DNA from: Xylocopa sonorina
Taxonomy: Eukaryota; Arthropoda; Insecta; Hymenoptera; Apidae
Assembly (NCBI RefSeq): GCF_050948175.1
Contig: NW_027490127.1
Location: 868,001 to 932,000, forward strand
Length of the DNA stretch: 64,000 nucleotides
Direction of reading: 5' to 3'
The notes beneath the pieces were generated by a model that was given only the letters and a program-made list of their open reading frames with translations, was not told the DNA's origin and searched no databases. A program made the translations under genes and the position numbers. Of this stretch, positions 1 through 9,077 are shown piece by piece; positions within the stretch are counted from its first letter, which is position 1; the number at the start of each line of letters is the position of its first letter.

Positions 1-2222
1 CGATCAATCTAGAAGAAACCGCTCGCCATGAAAAACTACGAAAGTATCGCACTTCTTTGCGAGAATATAGTAGGAAGGTGAAGCGGACGAAACTCGAAAG
101 CTGGCAGCGATTCGTAACGTCGATCGGGAACTCGGGGCCCTGGAGTATCGTATATAAACTCCAGGCGAACAAACTTCGAGTCGAGAGAGTACTCAGTACC
201 CTCCGGCGTGGTAGTGAAACAACGCATGATAGCCGCGAAACCGCCAGCTTGCTCCTGAGGGCCCACATTCCAGACGACCGGGAAGTAGAAGACACGCCGG
301 CGCAGCGTGAAATCAGGGAGGGTGCACGCATCGCACCCGACACTCCCGACGCCGCTCCCTTCACGGAAGCGGAAGTCGCGAGTGCAGTTAGGACATTCAA
401 TAATAAAAAGGCACCAGGACCCGACCACATCGAGGTCGGCGTGCTAAAGGCCACTGTTAGAGTCATCCCCGGTGAAATTACACGACTTCTCAACGGATGC
501 CTTCGATGGGGCGTCTTTCCCTCCTCCTGGAAAGAGGGCTCCCTTCGAGTTCTCCTGAAGGGTGAAGAGAACGACGAGAAGGATCCAAAATTCTACCGCC
601 TGATTTGCCTCCTCCCGGTTATAGGGAAACTTTACGAAAATCTTCTCAAGAAGCGTTTATACCAGACGTTGTTGGCTCCCGGGGGGATCTCCGATCGGCA
701 GTACGGGTTCACGCCCGGGAAGTCGACGGAGGACGCGGTCGTGGAGCTGCGCCGCATGGTCGATGCCTTTGAGCATCGACATGTCGTGGCGTTGCTCTTC
801 AACATCTCTGGAGCTTTCGACAACGTCTGGTAGCCACTAGTCTTAGAATCTCTAAAGAAACGCAACTGCCCTCGGAACGTTTTCGGGGTGATGTCAAATT
901 ACTTCGACGGCCGACGGGTCAGCATCGCCATAGGTTCCGAACGGGTTTCGAAGCAGGCGACGAGGGGGTGCCCACAAGGCTCCGCACTCGGCCCTGCTTG
1001 CTGGAACCTTATGTTCGACGATCTCCTGCGGTCACTCGAGACCATAGTTGAGAATAGGTTTGTCGCCTACGCGGACGATCTCATCGTTCTCGTGGGCGGA
1101 AATAGTAGACGAGAAATTGAGAATCAAGGCCAACAAGTCGTTGAACAGATTCTCCAATGGTATAGCTCGGCTAAGCTCGAAATCTCGGCAACAAAGACTG
1201 AGGCAATCGTACTCAGGAGTGGCTGGATCGAGAGGCCAATATTAGGTCGAAGAGGAGGTGCCCGACCCGTTCCAAAACGCAAGGCCGTTCGGTCTTCCAA
1301 GACCGACCTTGCCGGTAGACCGCCGACCATTCGAATAGGCGATAAAAATATAAAATTTAAACCCGCGGTACGATATCTTGGCGTATACTTAGATGCAGGA
1401 ATGGGCGTAAGAACCCACTGTAAATACCTAAGCGACAAGGTCGAGTCGCTATTCGCGAAAATGAGTAGGCTGGCGAGGTGTTCGTGGGGGCTCCGCTTCG
1501 GCTCGCTCTCCGGCATTTACAAGGGAGTGTTCATCCCCATGGTGGCATATGCTTCCGCGGGATGGGCCGACCTGTGTACGGAGAGGGAGTTGAGTGTGCT
1601 AAGGTCCGCGCAGCGTCGCGCTCTGATCGCAGTTACCGGCGCTTATCGCCGGATATCGTGGGAGGGTGCGTGCGTGGTGGCCGGCGCGGCCCCCATCGAC
1701 ATCGTCGTCCAGCAGCATAGGGCCCTCTACAATCTTCGTAGAGGGAAAAACGCCAAGATCGGGGACACCGTCATTCAAAGCGGACTGGATGACGGTGTCA
1801 AAAGAGTAAAGGAAGAGGCGACGAACATGTGGCAAACTTAGTGGGTGAATTCCCACAAGGGCCGCACAACGTTCGCCTTCTTTCAAGACGTCCGGGAGAG
1901 GTTGGCCGCTGGCTGGCTGAAGCCGAATCATAACACCACGCAGGTATTGTCGGGGCACGGCAATTTTATGGCTCGCCTCTCGGCGTACACCGTTGTCGAT
2001 GACCCGACATGTATCTGTGGTGGCGCGGTGGACACAGTCGACTATTTCCTCCTGGAATGTCCGATTTTCGATCCGCAGAGGGAATCTCTGCATTCTTTTG
2101 TCCCGGGGGATAAGTGGAATTTGCCGGAAGCGGCAGCATATTTGGTGTCGTTGCCAGAGGCCTCCTCCGCGCTCGCCGACTTCTGCCAGGACTCGTTCTG
2201 GCTGAAGAGGTTCTTGGAGTAG
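1..2222 (+). pseudogene. R1-clade LINE copy A, ORF2 fragment (reverse transcriptase + C-terminal domain)
   Basis: ORF2 would encode the endonuclease/reverse transcriptase that copies the element into DNA by target-primed reverse transcription. From about base 12 one frame runs to 2222, broken only by TAG at 831-833 and TAG at 1839-1841. The first follows GAFDNVW, where related copies would have a second Trp, so a TGG-to-TAG change is likely. RT landmarks in order are KKAPGPDH (about 405-425), SGAFDNVW (ending 830), GCPQGSALGP (about 967-996) and the catalytic YADD at 1068-1079. A Cys-rich end (CICGG...FLLECP, about 2010-2062) matches the R1-clade C-terminal knuckle. The endonuclease is absent: bases 1-13 match copy B (37.1-39.1 kb, minus strand) about 205 bp further upstream, so an out-of-frame internal deletion lies at the window edge. 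Inactive. Confidence 0.88.
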
Positions 2223-2300
2223 GCTTACTCCATCATAGATGTAAATAAAAATCGGAGACCGTACCTCCGTAACCCCCCCCCCCCCCCCCCCCCCCCCACC
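2223..2300 (+). repeat. LINE A tail and long C homopolymer
   Basis: The stop codon of copy A is followed by a short A-rich stretch and then an uninterrupted C tract at about 2271-2297. I cannot place the exact 3' end of the element. A similar tract lies in the leader region of the related copy B (39198-39216), so C tracts may belong to this family or may have expanded at its edges. Confidence 0.5.
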
Positions 2301-2713
2301 AAACTTGGAAACCGTTCACCCTGGCGTTGTCGGAGCGCCAGGGCAAGGCGGAGCGGCGCTGTAACCTTCGCAGTCAACCGTCCCTGTCGAGCGCTTTCCT
2401 TCCCTCGCGACATTAAATTCGTTCATCAGGTAGGGAATTAGACAGGGTCAGGGTGTGCGTGCACGCGAGCACGCAGTGAGTCCGCCTCCCCGAGGTCCCC
2501 ACAGATGCCCCGGCGGCCGATCGAGACCATGGTTTCGATCGAGCACAGGGGTAACTGAAGGGCTCACACCGCGGCACTGCTGGGTTTTTCCTCCCCCGAT
2601 CCAGAGGACGGGTATTCGTTGACAAGTGGATGGGAAGCATATTAGCGTATGCACTTGTGGCATGGTAGCAGGCTCGCGCCCCCTCCCGGGGCCGGGTTCA
2701 GAATACTCCAGCC

Positions 2714-2815
2714 GGAGACCCAGTCCAGCCGCCCAGTCCAACACCGAGTAACCCCTCTGGTCCGTCCTCGGGGAGTGCCACGCAGATGCGTGAGCATTGA
2801 AGTCCCCTTTCGAGG
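2714..2815 (-). pseudogene. LINE endonuclease fragment (E family), piece H
   Basis: Read on the minus strand this gives GDFNAHASAWHSPRTDQRG followed by VLDWAAGLGLRL. That is nearly the same as the endonuclease core of element E (about 18740-18840 plus), including the catalytic GDFNAH motif. Similarity stops after LRL. The adjoining 2300-2714 is G+C-rich with no recognisable domain. It is an isolated fragment in the opposite orientation to its neighbours, with no start or complete domain. Confidence 0.75.
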
Positions 2816-3156
2816 ACTATACTTCCTCACCATTTAATTTTCCATTCCTGATGCAAATGGCAGGCATTTACTTTACTAATTCATCGTACTTACTTCATTC
2901 ATGAAAAAATACTTACAAAATACATCATCTTTCGACTGCATCAACTGAGATTGACTATTGTAACAGTAATTTCTCTCTAGATACTCTAATGTTTTGTTTT
3001 ACAAAGCGAAAAAAACAACTAATATAGTGTCTGGCATGGTAGCACTATTTTTTTTTCCTTTTTTTCTAGACGTGCTACTCGACAATTTTACAAGTGCATG
3101 AGTTTGTACACTTCGTACTAAAGCTCTTCTTTTTTTTAATTCGTTAAAATATATAC
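2816..3156. other. A+T-rich spacer, no gene seen
   Basis: Low-complexity A/T sequence with poly-T runs (about 3047-3066 and 3127-3138). No domain or repeat unit was recognised. Confidence 0.5.
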
Positions 3157-3347
3157 GACGGCTGTAACCGTCATTTGTGGATACATCCCCAAGTATCGGA
3201 CGGCTATAGACGTCATTCATTCATCTGTAGTTAAGTATTCATGACGTCTATAACCGTCATTTGTGTAATACACATCATTGAGGGTCGGACGGCTATAACC
3301 GTCATTTGCGTACGCTTATCGCCAAGAATCTGACAGCTATAGACGTC
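3157..3347. repeat. Five tandem copies of a 16-bp palindrome-like motif
   Basis: The motif is GACGGCTATAACCGTC with variants at 3157-3172, 3199-3214, 3243-3258, 3288-3303 and 3332-3347. It has a GACG...CGTC dyad around CTATA or CTGTA. The period is 42-45 bp and each copy is followed by ATT. Spacers are less conserved than the dyads, which suggests a repeated protein-binding site or a short minisatellite. It lies upstream of LINE C. Confidence 0.8.
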
Positions 3348-3359
3348 ATTTACGTCAAA

Positions 3360-3520
3360 TTTTAAAAAAATAACCTAACCTAACCTAATCTCTCTTAGTA
3401 ACATGGCATCTTTCGTATCATAATCCAAACTGACATCACATCATTTGAGCTCCGTCAAAGTGTTTAAAACAACATTCCACAAATTTAAAAAAATAACCTA
3501 ACCTAATCTAATCTCTGTTC
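3360..3520. repeat. Duplicated block with CCTAA telomere-type repeats
   Basis: A run of A-rich sequence followed by AATAACCTAACCTAA and TCTAATCTCT occurs twice, starting near 3360 and 3481 (about 121 bp apart). CCTAA is the complement of the insect telomere repeat TTAGG. These are short internal arrays, not a chromosome end. Confidence 0.7.
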
Positions 3521-3560
3521 GATTATTCCCGATACTACTGTAACCTCCCTCTGATTGAAA

Positions 3561-3703
3561 CTGGAAATGACGTTATATCTTTAGCACGCCAAACGGAAGT
3601 GACGTCATTCTACCTGGGGGACCAATTGGAAATGACGTCATTCCCATTAATTGATTGTCCACCGGAAGTGACGTCATTCCTATTTATTTTCCACCGGAAG
3701 TGG
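3561..3703. promoter_or_regulatory. Tandem ETS/CRE-like composite sites upstream of LINE C
   Basis: The best copy reads CCGGAAGTGACGTCA at 3662-3676. Related copies are at 3561-3575, 3593-3607 and 3626-3640, and a truncated CCGGAAGTGG at 3694-3703 runs straight into a TTAGG array. The period is 32-36 bp. GGAAGTGACGTCA joins an ETS-type GGAA core to a CREB/ATF palindrome TGACGTCA, a known composite promoter element in animals. Use as a LINE promoter is inferred from position only. Confidence 0.6.
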
Positions 3704-3721
3704 TTAGGTTAGGTTAGGTTA
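3702..3721 (+). repeat. TTAGG telomere-type array, left of LINE C
   Basis: Three to four GGTTA units. With the array at 7137-7157 it brackets LINE C. R1-clade TRAS and SART elements of moths insert into TTAGG repeats, so C may have used the same target. No clean target duplication can be proved in such a repeat. Confidence 0.75.
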
Positions 3722-3845
3722 CTTCAGGAATTACTTCAGGGGATTACTTCAGGAATCACACCGATAGAGGGAAATAAAAATAAAAAGAAAAGGCAAGATG
3801 ATGGAATGGAGAAGAAGAAGAAAACCTGCAGAATATTGACAAGAA

Positions 3846-6717
3846 ATGGAAAAGGAGAAGAAAACCTTTGCGGGAGCGGTAGCCAGAAAGAAACCGGGAA
3901 ATCTAAAAAAAATCGGAAAAAGGAACAGAAGTGAGGCAATGATAATCAAAGTGAAAGAAGGAAAATCATACGAGGAAACATATAGAGATGTACTGAAAAG
4001 AGCGAGAAAAGATTTAGAAGAAGTGAACAAGGTGAGGAAGTCTAGAACAGGCGATATAATACTAGAATTTGATTTGATTTTAAGAAATGACCTAATTGCG
4101 ACAAATCTGAAAGGAGGCTTTACATATTTTAAAAACTTTAACAAATCAAAAATTGACATAATGCTAGTAGGCGGAAGCATATATGACAAATTACGAAAAG
4201 CAGAGGTTCTGGAGACATTTTCAGCATCAGACCACCTATATGTGCTACATACTTTCCAAAATATTATCGATAAGCGTAACGAAGGATTTGTAAGCCTTGA
4301 TGGAAAGAGAGCGAAGTGGGAAAACACGGATAAATGGTATGAAGAAGAAATCGGAAAACTAAATTTAAGAACGAAAAACGAAGATGTATGGATCGAAAGA
4401 TACGATGAAGTAATTAATAAGGTACCACAAAGGGTATTCCCATTAAAAAAACGCTATAAAGGAAATAAAGTAGCCAAGTATTGGTGGAATGAAAATATTG
4501 CAAAGAAAATAAAAGAATCCAATAAAATAAGAAGAAAATTGGTGAGAAATAAAAGGAAAAACGAGCAAATAAATAAAGAATTGCAAGAAGCGTTAAAAAT
4601 GAAGAAAAAAGAGCTCAAGAAATTAATAAAAACCAGCAAAGCTAACTGCCTTGTAAACTATATTCAAACACTTGACAACGACCCGTGGGGGAAACCCTAT
4701 AAGAACGTAATTAACAAAAGAAAAGGTAATAGCAATAATTATGGAGAAATTCAGAATGACGAGATTAAACAAATAATCAAGACACTATTTATTACTAACG
4801 ATCCGGAACGACACCCGAGAATTGAAATAAAAGACGCAAATATAATTGACGACGCTATTGAGAAATTCAGCGCGGAAGAAATTAGGAAAACTGCAAAAGA
4901 GATAAATTTTAACAAAGCGCCCGGAGTAGACGGAATTCCACAGATGTTTACGAAATGGCTAGTTGACAGCAAAATAGATGATCTGCAAGAAATAGATAAC
5001 GCAACGCTTAAAGCAAAAAAAATTCCACGAGCCTAGAAGATCGCAAGGCTTGTACTCTTAAAGAAACGTGGCAAGGAAGGAAACAAGGCCAACGATTATA
5101 GACCGCTCTACATAATAGGCGGTATTAGCAAAATTTGGGAAACCATGATAAAAAATCGCATTGAGAAACAACTAGGGACAAAGGGAATACACCCTAATCA
5201 GTTCGGCTTCAGGAAATACTATTCAACAATAGATGCAGTCAAAAAAATACAAAAAGAAATAATGTTAGCAAAGAAAAAAGGACAATGGTGCGCACTAATG
5301 ACCATCGACATTAAAAACGCGTTTAACACTATCAGATGGAGAAATATATTAATCGCGTTAAGAAGTCATAAAATTAACAAAAGCTTACAGGACGCCATAA
5401 GTAGCTATTTAAGCGAAAGAAGTATAAAATATTTTAGCAACAAAGAAACGACTGAGACGAACATATATGGCGGAATACCGCAGGGGTCGATCTTAGGACC
5501 ACTGATGTGGAATCTAGCATACAACAATATCTTCAGGGAAATTAAAACTAATAATAACATAACAATAATAGGATATGCAGATGACACGGCCATAATAGTT
5601 AAACATTATAATATAAATATAATAAAGCAACAAATAAAATTGTGTTGGAAACAAACAGAAAAATGGTTAGAAAAAAATCAATTAGATATAGCCGAACAAA
5701 AAACTGAAATCATCATATTATCAAAGAAGAAGGGTCCAAGGGAAGTAGAATTTGAGTTAAAAGAAAATTTAAAAATCAAGAGTAGCTATAATATCAAATA
5801 CTTAGGCGTCACACTAGATACACGCATAAAATACAAGCACGTAGAAGTAGCATTAAGTGAAGCAAATAAAACAGCCATGTCGATGGCGTGGCTTCTACCG
5901 AATTTAAGAGGACCAGGGCAACTTCCTAGAAAATTATATTATAAAGTCTGGAAGTCGATAGTGCTATATGCTGCACCAACGTGGTGTAAAGCATGCGAAT
6001 ACAAAGGAATTAAAAAAATTCTGAAGATCTCAACAAAATGTACTAATTCGCACAATATGTGCATACAGGACGATTTCGGTAGAAGCTGCCAACGTAATAT
6101 CAAGACAACCACCAATAAATTTCATTATACAACGTAGAGAGAGAGTATATGAAGAAAAGGAAAAGTTAAGAAAAAAGTTAATAGCGGAAGAAATAACAAA
6201 AGAAGAAATGAAGAAAGGAATCGAAGAAAGTAAGAAGATGGCAAAAATAGAAATAACGGAAAAATGGCAGAAAGAATGGATGGAATCAAAGAAAGCAGAA
6301 TGGACCAGAATACTGATTCCAACACTAAAAGAATGGCTCGAAAAAGAAAATATAGCAACAATGAATTATTATACAACGCAACTACTAACGGGGCATGGAT
6401 GTTTCAACTCCTATAGATATAGAATAAATAAAATAAGCCACCAAAAATGTGGACACTGCGAAGCAGAAGTAGATGATCCGGAACATACAATATTCGAATG
6501 CACTGCTTGGAGCACCGAAAGAGAAGAAATGAAACGAACAGTAGCACCTAATACGGAAATAACGAAAAATAATTTGATAAAACTAACAACCGCAAACAAG
6601 AAAGCATGGGAAACGTTTAGTAAATTTGCGAAATCAGTAATGGAAGAAAAGATGAGGAAAGAAAGAGAAGAAGAGAGGCAAAATGATGAAAGGGATAGGA
6701 CAAGAAGAACTGAATGA
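3846..6717 (+). pseudogene. R1-clade LINE C: gag-endonuclease fusion plus reverse transcriptase, degraded
   Basis: A+T-rich element with strongly Lys/Ile/Asn-biased codons. The first about 75 residues are the ORF1 (gag) region before the zinc knuckles (SYEETYRDVLKRARK, RKSRTGDIILEF). Near 4065-4080 the frame passes directly into the last part of the ORF2 endonuclease (RNDLIATNLKGG, FSASDHLYVLHTF). ORF1's knuckles and the endonuclease catalytic half have therefore been lost by an in-frame deletion. RT follows: KAPGVDGIP (about 4915-4942), DIKNAFNTI, GIPQGSILGP, YADD at 5574-5585. TAG at 5034-5036 probably replaces a Trp. A frameshift near 6020-6060 moves the C-terminal part to another frame (6208-6717), which ends in CGHCEAEVDDPEHTIFEC, the CCHC knuckle. 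The same family recurs at 57.1-58.5 kb. Confidence 0.88.
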
Positions 6718-6864
6718 GCGAAAAGAAGTGAAGAAGTGGGATGATAATGGACACGAATATCAGCAAATTAAATAAAACAAACCATAATATATACGGCAAC
6801 CAACGATGGATGTAAAGAAAGAACGCCGAAAAGGAAACCTGAAAAGAAAAAAATTAATTAAACT

Positions 6865-6932
6865 CAAGCAAATCACTTAAAATAAATAAAATAATGATCA
6901 AGCAAATCACTTAAAATAAATAAAATAATGAT
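6865..6932 (+). repeat. 34-bp tandem duplication in LINE C 3' region
   Basis: Two identical 34-bp units start at 6865 and 6899. They lie in the A-rich sequence after the LINE C coding end, before a CCTAA dimer near 7022. They may be 3' UTR reiterations. Confidence 0.8.
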
Positions 6933-7136
6933 AAATAACCGAAATAAAAAAAATAATCTAAGAATACATACCAGGCGTGGAAGCAAAATTCACCAATCCG
7001 GATGACAGGTAATTAAAAGAAACCTAACCTAAAACAACATCAATAAATAAATAAACCTAAACAAATTAACAAATAACATAAACAATTAGGAAATAACAAA
7101 TATAGCTACCTAGGTTAATTACAGGAATAAGTAGAA

Positions 7137-7157
7137 GGTTAGGTTAGGTTAGGTTAG
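7137..7157 (+). repeat. TTAGG telomere-type array between LINEs C and D
   Basis: About four GGTTA units, followed at once by a G+C-rich sequence (TCGGCCCCGGGACACC) that I take as the 5' end of LINE D. Confidence 0.8.
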
Positions 7158-9077
7158 TCGGCCCCGGGACACCACAGTGAGCGGACGCGTGTGCGAGAGC
7201 TCTACTCATATATGTCAATGAGAGAGCAAATAGTCCGTTTGTGGTGATAAGTGGTGTATAAGTTTATTAAATGAGTGCATAAGAGTGCATTAAATTAATA
7301 TTTTTCAAGCGCAGTGAGGGTAATATGGGCAGAAATAATAGTTTTAATTGTGAAACACGTGCACGTGCAAAGTACATGACAAGACGATGGATTAGACACG
7401 ATGAAAGAGGCGATAAAAGGTGAAAAGGGATGATAAACTAACGTAAAATGGTGAGTTGCACGTTTTCATGCGTAATTCGATCAATTTATGATACTGGGAA
7501 AATGATAAAAGTGAGTAAAAGAGAATAATTTAGAATAATACTGTAAACACGTGGCAATGACGGAAGTGGCGGCCATATTTGGCTTGTTGGAAGACATATT
7601 AGTTATAGGAATTATATATACGCGGTGTGTTGCGACTTCTGATTGGCTAAGAAGGACGTATGGGTATTTGGTACCAAATTAGAACGATAGATGGCGTAAT
7701 ATTAGATCAAAAGAATGTCTAGTTTTGACGGAAGCCATGCTAGTTGTAAGACGCGTACACATGTGGTGTGTTGTGGCCTCTGATTGGCTAAGAAGGTTTG
7801 GCATGAATCTGATACCAAATGAGAACAATAGAGGGCGAAACATGTTGTGTGAAATCATAAGATTTACATACAGTGGCCGTGTTGAGGTCTCTGATTGGCT
7901 AGTAAGGATCTATAGGAAATTAGCGTCAAATATGAACCACAGAGGGCGCAATACTATCAAGAGGGTGAAACTGTATTAGGAACATATGTGAACTATGTGA
8001 GGGAACTTTGTGCGCGAAAATTTAAAGATGTAAAATGCACTCAGATTATAATAAGGATATTAGAGAGCGGGACTTAGAAAAATTTATATCTGTTAGGGAA
8101 CAAGAGTGGAGGGACCGACTACACTTTGAAAGGGTCGGAGTATGGGGGAGGGGGGAAGCCCGGGGGGGGGGGGACGATTCCATGACAGGAAGTGACCTTA
8201 TCAACTGTAGGTAATGCTAGTTATCGACGGTAGGGATATGGTAATGCAGGAAGTTATCGACTAAAGGAAGAAGTGAAGATGTGACAATGTGGAAAATTAC
8301 AAGTTACCGACAGTAGTCATGAGATGATACCGACTGTAGTTGGATAAAGTGGATATGATGGTAGCAAAGGTTACAAATGTTTATTATAGCATTTATAAAT
8401 AGCATATATTTGATAAAAGAAGATATATAAAATAATAATAGGAACATATTTAATATAATTAACATCAGAGAGTATAAATAATATACAAATAACATAAATA
8501 TAAATAATATACATAATAAAGATAAATATAAATAATATACAAATAATATATAAACATATAAATAAAAAGATGAAATTAGATAAAATAAAACATATGTATA
8601 AGGTATAACTTAATATTAAATAAAAATTAGACAAAATAAAACAATAGGAATTAGATAAGATAGGTAAATAGAGTAAAAATAATTAAATAATAATAATATA
8701 GGATACAAGACATAAAATATAGATAGAATAAAAATATTATACCTTGTGTAAAATGAATAAGTCTAGATAATAAAATAGATAAAATAATATGAAATGAACA
8801 AGATATGATAATAAAATAATATAAAATAATAAAATAATAACAATATCGGCAAAATAATAAATAATTATACGACAATAGAATAAAATAAAATAAAATAGAA
8901 TATTATGGAAAAAACACGTCTTACGTGATGTAATGAAGAGCAACAGATAGAAAATAATATAATAATATGAAATGAAATAAATAGGAACTAAAATATACTA
9001 ATAAATATATATTAGGAGGAATCAAATGTTGCTAAAACTAGAAAACACGGACGGATCTAAATGTTGACGACCTAGCT
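7158..9077 (+). other. Probable 5' leader of LINE D
   Basis: This 1.9 kb lies between the TTAGG array and the first gag-like frame of D. It contains the CCAAT repeats listed separately, a G tract at about 8161-8173, a segment with repeated TTATCGAC-type words (about 8200-8330), and a 640-bp A/T low-complexity stretch (about 8370-9010). Short reading frames in it look incidental. The 5' boundary is inferred from the abrupt change at 7158. Confidence 0.45.
7625..7970 (+). promoter_or_regulatory. Three degenerate repeats each carrying an inverted CCAAT box
   Basis: CTGATTGGCTA occurs at 7639-7649, 7780-7790 and 7891-7901. Its complement TAGCCAATCAG fits the NF-Y binding consensus. Each copy sits in a larger repeat: upstream GTGTTG, and downstream AGAACnATAGAnGGCG-like words about 40-50 bp later. 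Reiterated promoter modules are known in the leaders of some LINEs; use here is inference. Confidence 0.6.

Noticed and set aside
3702..3721. A true telomere end
   Set aside because: Arrays have only a few units, are in both orientations and are surrounded by other sequence.
7725..7979. 84-aa frame in the LINE D leader
   Set aside because: It runs across the CCAAT repeats; the internal repetition (SDWLRR, SDWLVR) comes from the DNA repeat.
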